Assembly (NCBI GenBank): GCA_024362935.1
Contig: JANCRA010000010.1
Coordinates: 14,252,501-14,316,500 of the forward strand
Direction of reading: 5' to 3'
Source: Setophaga petechia
Taxonomy: Eukaryota > Chordata > Aves > Passeriformes > Parulidae
Length of the DNA: 64,000 nt
A program made the translations under genes and the position numbers. Shown here piece after piece: positions 13,620 through 24,600 of the stretch. Position 1 is the first letter of the stretch. Each line of letters opens with the position of its first letter. Below the pieces are notes generated by a model, which was not told where the DNA came from, ran no database searches, and was given only the letters and a program-made list of their open reading frames with translations.

Positions 13620-13692
13620 TCAGGCCAGATCTGTGTCATCCGAATCGTCACACTGAGACCTGTCTTCATCTCCACGTTCAGAACAACTTTTT
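13620..13692 (-). other. Exon-like segment ending in a stop codon, unproven
   Basis: On the minus strand a pyrimidine-rich run ends in gctagcag at about 13693-13697, a fair 3' splice-site pattern. The 73 bases after it encode a short acidic tail (KSCSERGDED then RSQCDDSDDTDLA) ending at a TGA at 13620-13622. Several CpGs are kept here in DNA that is otherwise CpG-poor, which can hint at constraint. I do not recognise the peptide. The plus strand is also open through the same bases with an equally plausible peptide, so the coding signal is ambiguous and may be chance. Confidence 0.15.
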
Positions 13693-13697
13693 CTGCT

Positions 13698-15331
13698 AGC
13701 AGGGCAGTGGAAGTGAGAGACACTTGGATTAAAAATGACTGAGTTTAGGAAAAATATTGCTGCTAACACCTGGAGATGTGTTAGAATGATAATGGGCAGC
13801 AGGAATGGGCTCAGTTCAGGAAGGGCTCCTCCAGGGAGAGGGTGTTGGAGCTCCTGATGATCTGGCAGGTGAGTGTAACCCAAATATGTCACATTTTGTG
13901 TAAACATCCAAGCTTTGGGAAGTCAAAATATCGGCAACAGGCAACCTGTGCACGAGGTGAAGTGTTTCCACACCCTGGAACTAATTATTTTTATTTGAGT
14001 CCTTCTGCATAGTTAACCTCGGTTCTGTTACTGCTTCTGCAGCATGCATGTTCCAAACAGTAACAGGATTAATTGTTTTCTAAGCTGGTAGCACATCTCT
14101 TCACACATGCAGGAGGCAGGCAATAAATAACTAAAAGAAGCCCATGGAGCAGTGGCTCCCACTGAGGATTTTACTGAGCACAGAGAGAAATTGATTCTGT
14201 TAAATTTCGCTTGCTGAAGTGGAAAGTTAAAGAAGAGAGAAAAATGCTAAGAAATAGAGTATCGCACAAGACTGTCATCTTCATTTTAGGATTCTCTTTA
14301 TAAAATATGCACATCAGAGGCTTGGAAAGGCTTCCTAAGGAAAAGGAGTTTTGGTGCAATGTCCCAGGGGCAGAGGGAACCACAGCACTCAATGTGCTGT
14401 TTAAGAGGCTGAGGGAAATGCATCTAAAAAAATTGCTGTCTGTTCCAGGTTCTGGTTTAGGGTCCATGAGCAGTCTTTTCTCAGTTAACACTTCTGATGA
14501 AATCAGCAGGATGCCAAATGGAAAATGAAATGTTTGCAGGCTGTGAAATTTGGCCCTTGCTAGGCTGAGGCGCTGATCTGGGGCTGGCAGTGCTTGGGCA
14601 GATGGTTGTCCCCACAGACACCTCATCCAATCCAGCAGAGCCCTGGCAATCTCTGGGAAAATCCCCTGGCTTTTCACACAGGAGAACGAGTGAAAGGACC
14701 AAAATGGTCCTTAATGGCCTGAAAATCAATTAATCAAAGAATGAATCATTCAGTTGCTTCTTTCCAAGGGTGCTCCCTTCTCCTTTTCTGATGAGAGCTG
14801 TTATAAACAGGTTTATGTCCAATATGTAGCTCATGCTCTTTGTGTGCCTCTTGACTCTGCAGAGGGGAGACCTCCACAAGGCACAAGCTTTGATACATGG
14901 AGTGAGTGCCAGAATCATGGCTGGGCATTTGCAGGTGCATTTTAAGGATTTTTACCAAATTAATCTCAACCTGAGCCATCCTAAGTAGAGAGAATATGTT
15001 GTTGTTTATTTTTTCCTAGTGTGTTTTTAAAGTGGGCAATAATAGCAGTAATTCCCAGCTATGATATGTTCCTGGAGCTGCCAGAAGGGCTTTTCTGCTG
15101 AAATGAAAAGCAGTGAAATGGAAGATCCCCTGCTGCAAACACGTGCATAATTTGCTGTGCTCCAGTGCCCGATCCCCTTGATTTCCTGGGCCCTGTTCCC
15201 ATCTCTGGGTGGAAGGAGCACCCTCTAAAGGGTCTCTAAAGGCTCTATCTTTCCTCTCTTCTCTGTGGTACTGCCTTGCAGTTAGTGTGCCTAATTTGTA
15301 GCTTATCAGATGAAGGATGGGAACAGTCAAG
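13698..15331. other. Non-coding DNA, no gene recognised
   Basis: No transposable element or domain is recognised. The stretch 13920-14130 keeps several CpGs and includes AT-rich segments around taattattttta and ggattaattg, a texture sometimes seen in conserved non-coding DNA. The longest open frame (14171-14677, minus) has no recognisable features. The stretch ends at the tail of the CR1 fragment. Confidence 0.55.
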
Positions 15332-15660
15332 GAATCACAGAATGTGCTGAGTTGGAAGGGACCCATCAGGATCATCAAATCCAACTCCTGGCCCTGCACA
15401 GGAGCATCCCCAGGGATCCCCCATGTCCCTGAGAGCATTGTCCAAATGCTGCTTGAACTCTGTCATGCTTGGAGCTGGGACCACTTCCCTGAGAAGCCTG
15501 TTCAGTGCCCAGCCACCCTCTGGGTGAAGAACCCTTGTCTGTTATCTAACCTAAACCTCCCCTGACACAAATTCAGCCATTCCCTCAAGTCCTGATCTTG
15601 TGAATTGGCTGCTCAGGCTTCAGCCTCCTTGCCCCTCCACTGCCACTGGCTGGGTGCCCT
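15332..15660 (-). mobile_element. CR1 LINE 3'-end fragment
   Basis: Read on the minus strand, this is the 3' untranslated end of an avian CR1 retrotransposon. The plus strand shows the typical reversed tail: ggaatcacagaatg at 15331, then gttggaagggaccca, then atcaaatccaactcctggccctg, then the cccagccaccctctgggtgaagaac block and cctaaacctcccctgacac. The match is clear to about 15600 and becomes weak towards 15660. The element is 5' truncated, as nearly all CR1 copies are, and carries no useful part of its reverse-transcriptase frame. Only about one unit of the terminal 8-bp repeat remains. It directly abuts the minisatellite to its right. Confidence 0.9.
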
Positions 15661-15680
15661 TGGTAAGGATCCATGTCCCT

Positions 15681-15972
15681 GCAAGTGTCCCCAGGGCTGG
15701 TGGCAGACAGAGCTGTGCCCTCAGTCAGTGTCCCTGTCCCTGAAGGTGTCCCCAGCACAGCCCTGTGCCCTCATTCAGTGTCCCTGTCCCTGGAGGTGTT
15801 CCCAGCACAGCCCTGTGCCCTCATTCAGTGTCCCTGTCCCTGGAGGTGTTCCCAGCACAGCCCTGTGCCCTCATTCAGTGTCCCTGTCCCTGAAGGTGTT
15901 CCCAGCACAGCCCTGTGCCCTCATTCAGTGTCCCTGTCCCTGGAGGTGTCCCCAGCACAGCCCTGTGCCCTC
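15681..15972. repeat. 50-bp minisatellite (VNTR-like), about five copies
   Basis: Four full 50-bp units start at 15751, 15801, 15851 and 15901, each opening with cccagcacag, followed by a 21-bp partial unit at 15951-15971. A diverged first unit of 61 bp runs from 15690 to 15750. The first two full units are identical, and the third and fourth each differ from them at one base. Such homogeneity implies recent expansion or conversion, so copy number is probably variable between individuals. Because 50 is not a multiple of three, the array keeps two frames open and yields repetitive open frames (15605-16060 and 15673-16068) that are not genes. Confidence 0.95.
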
Positions 15973-16030
15973 TGCTCCCTGCTGGCTGCTCCTGAGGCAG
16001 CCCCTCCTGCCTGGGAGCACTGGCTCGGTG

Positions 16031-16068
16031 CATTTTTCACCAGGCAGTCTCACAGAGTAATTAACTGA
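16031..16068 (+). repeat. 38-bp exact dispersed direct repeat, copy 1
   Basis: This 38-bp block, beginning catttttcac and ending ttaactga, recurs without a single difference at 16959-16996, 928 bp downstream in the same orientation. In this copy only, the end is followed by a second gagtaattaac, making a 12-bp local tandem. No longer homology is seen on either side. The block is not part of a family I recognise. Confidence 0.95.
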
Positions 16069-16958
16069 GTAATTAACGGTGCTGTGCCAGGCAAAGGGCT
16101 CAGCTGAGCACGGCCCAAGCCCAGCAGCCTGGCCATGGCTCCCAGGCCCAAAGGGAGCCCCATGCAGCCAGCACAGGCAGGGCAGGCTGTCTGTGTGTCT
16201 GTCTGCACCCACCCATGCAGGCTGGCCCCTTAATCTCCCTGTGCCTCAGGTCTGTCAAGGGGGTCTAATAGCCCACTGCATCATGGAGGTAGCATGGGAT
16301 AAAAACCCATTAATCATTGCTCAGAGCTCAGACAGATGGGTTTCATTCCCAGAAGTACATCTACCGACCAGGATCACATAAAGCTAACATTAACACATTG
16401 GTATCTGGGATTTACATCAACTGGCCCCTGAAAGCACAGTTGGATGGTGGTGTAGAAGGGTTTCTGGGCTATTAAGTGTTTAATTTGGCAGATACAATTC
16501 AGTCATGAAATGATCTGCTCTCCTGAAGAGGCAAAATGGGAGGGTTTGCATTGCCTGGTGTGTAGCACAGGAACAGGAAGGGTTACTGCTGAAAATAAGT
16601 GGGGAGGTGTATGGAAGGTCTCCTAAATGCAGAAAGCTTTGGCTGCTTTAATCTAAGATCTGGCTAATTTCTAGGAAAATCCTCCTCTTACTACAGAACA
16701 TACTGGAAAATTGTGTCTCACATTGTAAAGGAAGAGATTTATCTTGGGAAGGCATTAAAAGCTTCTGTTGCCCAGTTGTCATCTGGGAAGATACAGTATT
16801 GATTGACCCTGGAGTTGGGTTTGATAGGTTGCATTGGTGATTATAGTATTGATTTGTTTCACATGCTGTGTTTGCTGTGTGCACAGCTCTCTTGCAGCAA
16901 GAATTAGTCTGACTTGCCACTTGCTGCATGTTTTTCAGGAGGGGAATCAGGCAGGATT
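16069..16958. other. Spacer between the two 38-bp repeats
   Basis: Nothing is recognised here. It begins GC-rich, continuing the character of the minisatellite flank (to about 16250), then becomes average AT-leaning DNA. Open frames are short and overlapping. The spacer does not itself look duplicated or mobile, and no terminal inverted repeats were seen inside the 38-bp boundaries. Confidence 0.5.
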
Positions 16959-16996
16959 CATTTTTCACCAGGCAGTCTCACAGAGTAATTAACTGA
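16959..16996 (+). repeat. 38-bp exact dispersed direct repeat, copy 2
   Basis: Identical over all 38 bases to 16031-16068. The flanks differ: aaggaggctgg follows here, whereas copy 1 is followed by gtaattaacgg. The exactness points to a recent copying event such as short-patch template switching, to a target-site-like footprint, or to an assembly artefact. Confidence 0.95.
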
Positions 16997-17499
16997 AAGG
17001 AGGCTGGTAGGAATTCCTGAATTACCCAGGGAACACAGCAGTCAGAGGTTTTTTTTCTTTTTCAGGCATGTGTAAATAAAGAAATTTGCATTCTCCAAAT
17101 ATTTAAATCAAATACTGTATTTAAAGGGAAATGTGTAATTTTATAAAGCACAGAAAAATAATAACTGTGAGCAGTTTAAAAGACTGCCTGCCACAGCTAA
17201 GGCAGGAAATCTGCAGAGCAGGTGCTGAGCTGCCCCTTGGAGCACAGTGAGGGAGGAAGAGGAGGTTTGCTGTAACTTCCCATGTCAATTCACACCCTGC
17301 CCTGAGAGTTGCCAGTGGCTTGTGCTGCCTTGTGTTGGTCTGCCTTTATCAGCACTACTGCCTGGGGCATGGAGAGCTGGTGTTTGGTGCAGGGATGCAA
17401 AGGAGTTGGTCTGAACCCAGAACGTTCTTTTCAAGTTGCGCAATGAATTCAGGTTGCCCGTGGAATGCAGAATCCAAGTGAAGGCTCCCCTGCTGGAAG
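16997..17499. other. Non-coding DNA, no gene recognised
   Basis: AT-rich to about 17170, then mixed. A pyrimidine run ending in cag at 17049-17065 resembles a 3' splice site, but the frames behind it are quickly closed. No repeat family is recognised before the CR1 fragment. Confidence 0.5.
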
Positions 17500-17934
17500 G
17501 TGAGGGCCATGGGGGTGATCACAGGGCTGGAGCACCACTCCTGTGGAGACAGCTTGGGAGGATGGGGAGTGTCCAGCATGGAGAAGAGAAGGCTTCAGGG
17601 AGACCTTGTGGCACCTTCCAGTGCATAGAAGGGCTGCAAGAGAGCCAGAGAGGGACTTCTAAAAATGACATGAGTAATAGGACAAGGGGTAATGGCTTTG
17701 GTGATTTACATTAGATGTTAGGAAGAAATCATTGTGAGGGTGATGAGGCTGGAACAGTTGTGAGGTTGCCCAGGAATGGTGCCCATTCCTGGAGCTGTTC
17801 AAGGCCAGGCTGGATGGGAGATCCTTGAGCAATGTTAAATGGCATTTCTGCCCATGGCAGGGGGTTGGAACTGGATGATCTTCAGAAATCCCTTCTAACC
17901 CAAACCTTTCTAAGACTTGATGATGATTCTGTGA
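17500..17934 (+). mobile_element. CR1 LINE 3'-end fragment
   Basis: A 5'-truncated CR1 in plus orientation. Recognisable blocks in order are: ctggagcaccactcctgtgg at about 17527, the catggagaagagaaggctt and agggagaccttgtggc block at about 17577-17612, aataggacaaggggtaatgg at 17674, gttaggaagaaatcattgtg at about 17718, ttcaaggccaggctggatgg at about 17798, the ggcagggggttggaactgga block at about 17857, and the tail ttctaacccaaacctttct followed by gatgattctgtg. The tail holds roughly one 8-bp unit. Divergence from typical copies is visible throughout, so this is an old, inactive copy. The left limit is approximate. Confidence 0.92.
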
Positions 17935-20358
17935 AGGTTCTGAACATTGCCTGGAGGTCACAAGAGTTGTTTCTACGGTGACCATTTATGTCCTGGAAGG
18001 GACAGCTGCTGTCCCATGGCTGGGGTGGGCCCTGTGTCACTAAATGACATCATAGGCTTCTGCAGAAGGGAAGTTTTGCACATGAATTTTAAACTCAGGC
18101 TCTTAGTCATCCCATCTGGTATGATGCTAATTAAAAAAGTGAGACATTTCTAGGCCTACATGTGTAATTTGGGAAGAAATAAACACACTCAGAATGTGAG
18201 GCAGTCGCGTGGTGTTGCTGTTGCACTGAACCAAATTTTCATTGGTAGAGGAGACCATAATTAATTGCTATGCTAATTGTTATCCTCCAGAGCACGTCTA
18301 GAGTCCTTGGGTTTTCTCCCACTGTAGAACTAAAGGTGAAAATGACTTATCCTCACCTGCTTGACTTTTTCCTGCCTGGAAATAATTAAGAAGAAGAAAT
18401 GAGAACCTCAGAGGTGAAAGTCTCACTTTGAACAATGTAATGTAGAAAGAGATAAAGAAAGGAGTAAAAGCAAGTGTTGCTTTTCAGTGCTTAAATTGCA
18501 TGGTGTGTGCATGTGTATGTAGGCATAATCTGGGGAGGTGGAAGACATTAAAAATGCCTAAAGTTTAGCAAAATGAAGGAAAAAACCCTTCAGTTTTAAA
18601 GAAGTTTCTCCCCTTTGACAGCTGACAAGATGAATGGGGCAGGATAATAATTCAGTTGTTAAATTTCATCACAAACATTTTCTATCCCTAAATTAAAACA
18701 ATTGTGCCTTTTGTGCAGGGATTAGTCTTAAATTTAACAAATAATTTATAATTATCAGTCCATTGCAATGTAATTTTTTGACTTCAGTGTTCAAAGTATA
18801 ATTTCTGTGAATTTTTAAAGGGGTCATACTTAAAATGAAGGTTGTTAGCATCAATAAGGGGCCACTTTCCTCTCTGTTTTGCTAATTCCAGTCAGAAGCA
18901 GAGTGGGATTAAGCAATCCCCTAATGCTGAAGGTGTTGCTGGAAGGTCATGAGCAATGTGCTTCTGTGCTAGATGGATCTGCACATGCTGGGAAATAGAA
19001 CTCATTAGTGGTGTCTAGTTTTTCCTATGGAAATTTCTATATTTTTAATAAGAAATATTCTACACTTTGACTGAAACAGTAGGACTGTGAATAGACATCT
19101 GAAATCTGGAAGTGATTATTTGTCTGCAAAGATTGAGTGTTCTCAATCTTTGGGGGAAAAAGACCCCAAACCAAAAAAACAGACTTGTGATTGGATACCT
19201 GAAAAAAAGAAAGAGGGAGGAACCATCGCTGGGAATTTTAATGTCAAAGCCTCTAAATCTTTCTGAAAGAAATCTTGCTGAATGTCCTGAAATGCAGCAT
19301 GGCTGAGACAGCAGCATTGTCTCCTTTCCAGGAGCTCAGCATCTGAGTCAGGGCTCCCCTGGGGTCCAGTGGGGATGTGGGTTAGGTCATGTTCACTTTT
19401 CCAGGGAGATTCTGTAATTCCCAGTGTCCATAAAAGAATCCTGCTCCCAAGATACAGATGGTCCCAGTGCAGGAGGTGTCTGTCTGCCTGTGCAGACCCA
19501 TACAGATTGTTTTCCTGTAGAAAACTTGTACAGAAGAAGGGAAATGGCTCACAACTTTACATAAACTATCTGCTACAGCATGGCCTTTGGGCACCTCAGT
19601 GCACTCTGCTCTCAATGTACTGACCATGTACACAGTTAGGGGCTCAGTCACCCAGCTGCCAGGACAAATGCCCAATTTATGGACAGACACAGGTATTGCA
19701 CCTTGCTGTCCATGACAATGTGCTTCATAGGACAGAGCTTTTATTGCTCTGACAAAGGAGCTGGATGTTAATGAAGGTCACCCCTATGCAAGGTGAAACT
19801 ACTGTGCAGCATCACTCCAGCCCAGAAATCAATTCATACTGCTGCTTTCCAGGGCAGTGGCAACTTTGGCTTGAAATTTCACTCTCCACATCTTTCAATC
19901 AGACTTTCCTGATCATTCTAATACCTGAATATCTGCTGTGTCATGGCTGTGTGATCATTAAATTGGGGGAAAACCCGCTAGTGCACGTGTGTTGACAAGC
20001 AATTTATTCATTGCAGAATAGTGAAGCACTGAGTATCCATTCTGTGTCAGTTGGAGGGCACTGTGCTGTATTTGTTGCCATCATCATTACAAAGGTTACA
20101 AATGATCCACCTGGAGCTCAGCATATATCTTCTGGGAGGAGGTGTCAACACGAAGGTACTGGGGGAGAATTTAGAGCACGGCTTTAGGAACGCTTGCTGC
20201 TTTTCTCTCTAAGTCAATAAGTGTTGGTTGGAAACTGCACAAAAAGAAAGTAGAGGAAGCAAAGTCTGTGTCAGTAATCTCTCTTTGAGCATTTTTTGTT
20301 TGGAGGCTGATTGTTTGCCCTGCCCAATGCTGACAGCAGCTAAGTACAGTAAAAGTGA
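17935..20358. other. Non-coding DNA, no gene recognised
   Basis: No element or domain is recognised. The segment 18200-18330 keeps two CpGs (gcagtcgcgtgg) and has three TAAT-type cores (cataattaattgctatgctaattg, about 18256-18279), a texture compatible with an enhancer but unproven. The stretch 18660-18830 is strongly AT-rich. Open frames are short and overlapping. Confidence 0.5.
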
Positions 20359-20398
20359 TTTTTTTTTTTTTTTTTAATTCAAGAATTTTTTTTTTTTT
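20359..20398. repeat. Paired T tracts around a small palindrome
   Basis: Seventeen T (20359-20375) and thirteen T (20386-20398) flank aattcaagaa; with two flanking T this reads as aattc and gaatt arms around two bases. On the minus strand these are two A tracts ten bases apart. They could be an old A tail or simple slippage. No retrocopy is recognised beside them. Confidence 0.8.
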
Positions 20399-21536
20399 GG
20401 TCCAAATCATCTTTTTTGTTGTTTCATGAAGAAGTACATGGAAGGAACAATCAGGACACCAGATGGCATTTTCAATAGTAGGCCTATTCAGATGTTTTCA
20501 AATCTCTAATTGGTCATTGGTTTTAAATGTTAATATACTTCACTTCTTCACTAGTAAATAATTTATATTCTCTCATTTTTTTTTATGTTTGCAAAGAATT
20601 ATGAAAGAATTAGATATATTACAAAGAATGGTATAAAAAAAACAGCATTCAAGCAATGGTTCTGAGTAGTGGCTGTGAGCTCCAGCAAATCTGAATAGAA
20701 TGATTGTCATTCCAACTGATTAAAAAGTGGCAGGCTGAGAAGAAATGCAGGGGTGTATTTTGTGTTGTTATAAACTGGCAATAATATGGGTGAAACTACT
20801 CTGATTATCACCAGCAGAGAATGCAGTTTGATATCTGCCATCATATCCTTGCTTCCTATGGCATTGCTTGCTTGGAGGAGAATCCATCTGGTCCAAAAGG
20901 GAGCTTGGACAAAAGGGTTTGGGTCAAAATGAGTCCATCTGAACTTTCAAAAGCCATGTGTGGTATTAGATGATAGATGAAATGCTGTGATTTTTTCCTC
21001 ACTGAACATGCTGAGCTCAGTAGGAAGGCACAGTGAGAAGGTCAGTCAGGATATACCCCTAAGAGGTTCTCCCTCAGTGTTACCTGATTATGTGGTGGCA
21101 GCCACCTGGTTCATCCTCATCTAAAATGTTATAGGTGGTGCACAGAGCAGGGCCCTGCTGAGATCTATTCCTGCTGGAGAGAAAGTGGCAGACATGAAGC
21201 TGTGCTCCACTGGAAAGACAAAAGTGGGAAAGAAAAACAAACCAACCAAAGGATGACAAGGGAAATCAATCTGACATCACTGAGGAAAATAGCTAAACTT
21301 GATGTTTCTTTCCAGAAATATTTTGATGAACTTTTCTGTTAAATGCTGACTCAGTACCATGCTGAAGACTTCTGTAAAGAAACATTTAGTAATGTTTCTG
21401 TCTGTGGATATTATAAGACACAGAAGAAGGAATTAAAGAAACTAAGAGAAAAAAGGCCTTGGAGAAGGAGCAAGGACAGGTGCTATATCAACATACAGAG
21501 TGCAGCAGGGTCTGCACATAACACTTCCTGCTGTGG
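20399..21536. other. Non-coding DNA, no gene recognised
   Basis: Mostly AT-rich, with runs at 20575-20645. The open frame 21343-21654 (plus) runs into the CR1 tail that follows, so it is not a gene. Nothing else is recognised. Confidence 0.5.
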
Positions 21537-21621
21537 ATTGGTTGGCATGTTAGTGTTTGATCAAAGGTTGGACTTAATCATCTTGGAGCTCTTTTCCAAC
21601 CTTAATGATTCTATGATTCTG
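21537..21621 (+). mobile_element. Short CR1 LINE 3'-tail fragment
   Basis: The last 85 bases or so of a CR1 copy: gttagtgtttgatcaaaggt, ttggacttaatcatcttgga, then ttttccaaccttaatgattc and tatgattctg. The tail retains two overlapping units of the terminal repeat. Upstream of about 21537 no CR1 similarity is evident to the eye. The wording (ttttccaacctta) differs from the tail at 17900 (ttctaacccaaacc), so the two plus-strand fragments come from different CR1 subfamilies. Confidence 0.88.
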
Positions 21622-24600
21622 AGTCAAGTAAAATACCAAATGTCAAATTGGTAACTGTATGTTTAAAGTAGGCACCCACATCCACATTTGAATGTGGTGA
21701 GAAATCCCTGCAGTACCTCTGAGAAGGATGTTGGGGCTGACATGGCCCTGAACAGAGCAGGTTAATGGAAATGGCATTAACACAGCTCTGAGGAGATGCA
21801 GCAGATCCAGGCTTAAGTTACAGTTTACAGCTGAGGAAAAGTGAAGGAGGGGAAGACCAGACAGGAGTTGGTCAAACTTACCTTGCCTGGGCTCTGTCCT
21901 TGAGTTTGATCTGTGTGTCCATCACTGACTGCTGGCTATTGCAGACGTGTTTGGACAGCAAGAACCTCAGTGGACTTTATAAAAGCTCTGGCACTTGGTG
22001 GGTGTACAAGAGGGCAGCGCTTGGGCTGGACTTTCTTGGAGGGTGTAAGTGGTGGATGTGCAGTAAAGGGGAGATCACAGTGAGGAGGTGCTGTCTGCAC
22101 AGCAAAGAAAATAAATCTTTGTAAGAACTTGCATTTTTCAGCTTCTTTTTTTCATCAAGAAACCCTTGTCTTGTGGTGGCCACAGCAACCTCCAGTCCGT
22201 CACTGCCAAGGTGTATGGAGCACTTTGGTGTCCAGGCTGAACATTTCTACACATTTAAATGTTACTGAGTATGTGAGCCAACAGTATAGTTGCCCTAAAG
22301 AACCAGAAATATGTTGTATGCTCTTGTTAAAGCAGCTTGTTCAGAGACATTTGGATCCACAGGGGTTCTTTGCACTTTTCATGATGCGGTTGACAAAATA
22401 AGATCGAGCTATACTGAGAAACAGCACCAACTCTGAAAAAAACATCATCACTATATGTGAAGCACAGATGGTGCTTTTGGTACTTGGTATTATAGCTGTT
22501 TTTAAGTTTATTGGAGAAAAATATGGATTTTTAAATCTTACACCTGCATGCTGAGAGGAAGCATATGTAGAGACTCACTGAATCCCTTGGTGTATTCTGA
22601 GTGGATCGTTACATATTTGGAGATGGAGTTTTCTGTTCTCCCTCACCATGAGCAGTATTTAATTCTGCTGAAGTCAGGCACAGTGGAGGATGAGAAGGGC
22701 ATTTGGTTTCTGTCCTGTGTTAGTAGTCTGGTTGCAAGGACAAAAGGCATGTCCAGTTTCTGTTCTTTCCCGTGTCCTGTGCATATCCTTGCGCATGCCT
22801 GCACACACCTGCACCCACGTGTGTGTGGCTGTATTTGATGCATCTTTGTACAGAGGTGTCAGCAGGGTAAACAGAGCAGCTCACAGGGATTAGATCAGAA
22901 GGCTAAAACCAGCTAGCAACAGCTTCTTTGCAAGAGTAGCAGATCAAAGCTTGTTGGATGTTTAAATACAACTTCATGCAAATATCAGGAGTTACTGTCC
23001 CATCACTGCCTCTGTGCCTTCTGTCAGTATTTGCCACGCTGCTGAGCCATGGTGGTGCCTCACCTCATTTTCTGCAATCATGTATGTTTTCCTTTGATGC
23101 ACACCTTTGATATACATTTCTAGGGAAGCTGTGCCCCCAGTCTGTTGCTGATGCCCTCAGGAACTTTTGGAATGATAATATTTTTTCGATACATTTTGTT
23201 GCATGTCTTTGCCTTTTTCCGAGTTTCTTTCCAAACCTTGGTGCTTCACAGAAGGGAAGCTCAGAGTTGCACTCTGCACCCCAAAAGTTAGATCTTCTAA
23301 GGCTTTTGCACTGTAGTTTAGGTGTGAAGTTGCCTCTTGGTCCAGGAGGCTGGATGGGTGTGCACACATAACTTTGTCAGGTACTCTCTTCTCTCTCTCT
23401 CTTACCAGACTTCCTCTAGGATGCTTGGATAGCCAAGTTCACTCAAAGCTGGGGTCAGCTCTCTGATCCACCAAAATCTTCTTGGGACTCCCTCTGTCTT
23501 TGCTCCCAGCTGGAGAATAAGTCACTTCTCTAACTCCTTGGGGTGCTGCAGAATAAACTCCCTGAATCTGATGCCCCTCTGTTGGGGAGAGCCCTGTGAG
23601 TGCAGTCAGGCAGGCTGCTCCCTGGAGTCCTGTCTGCATGGAAACTTCTTTCCTGTTCCTTGATAATCTTTCTGCAATTATGCCAGAGCCTGTGAAGAAA
23701 ACCTGAGATTCTCTCTCACAGCTGGTCTTCCTCGCTTGTAATGTGAAAGGTGTACTTAGGAAACTTGATTTTATTTTGTATTTCCTACATTAAGGAAAAG
23801 ATTCTTAATTTGAGGCACAACAAATACTCTACTACCAAGATAATGCAAGGGAATGGAAGATGCTCCTTTCACCATCAAGTGCCTGCTCCTTGTGAGATGT
23901 GTAGTTCTCAGTTTCCCTTTCCAAGAAAGTAGTGGCAGACCAAAGTAGATTTTTCTTTTCAGATTTTTACCTGTTTTGTGAGCCTAGATGTCTTTTTGAC
24001 ACCATGAAATAAAGGGCAGAAATATCAAATAGTAGCTCTTCCCCCATGCTAGAATGTCACATTCATTCCTCCTTGGGCTGTGAGATCTGCAGGCAGGGTG
24101 TTTGCCTAGCAAGTGCCATGTCAAGTCAAGGTTAAAACAGGATTATTTATTCCTTTTCCCAACTCAGGATCAAAGTACAGTGCACATTGTATGGAAATCA
24201 CATTTGAAACAGCTGAGTTCAATTACCTTCTCAAATAATTGTCAGAAACATGCAGCTGCTTTTGAGGTGGAGGGTATTACAGCAAAACCTGACCTTGCAC
24301 ATACTCCCACAGTCCTCTGATTTCAGTGCATGGCTCTTCAGGCAGAATGTAAATCCTGCTGAGGGTCAGATCCAAGCTGCTGAGTAGCAGCATCAGTCAG
24401 GCATGGGCCAGACACTGCCAGCTAAGCAGACAACATGCCACTGGGATCTCAGAAAAAAAGGCTTGTGCCGAGCATGCCTGGGTGTATGAGCTGCTGTATT
24501 TTGGTTTGTGTGTGCTGGCCAGGATATATCCTGGGTATGGCAGTCCAGCTTTGTTGATTCCCAAGCTCCCTGTGAGGGCAGTGGATATTTTCAAGCTTTG

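Noticed and set aside
13901..13912. tgtaaacatcc, identical to the 5' end of the miR-30 family
   Set aside because: The match ends after 11 bases and no complementary arm lies within 80 bases on either side.
15605..16068. Two overlapping plus-strand open frames of 151 and 131 codons with repeating cysteine/proline or serine/valine-rich peptides
   Set aside because: They are produced by the 50-bp minisatellite. A unit that is not a multiple of three cycles through the frames, and the same peptide words appear in both frames.
21343..21654. 103-codon plus-strand open frame
   Set aside because: Its last third is the CR1 tail and its first part is lysine-rich from AT-rich DNA.
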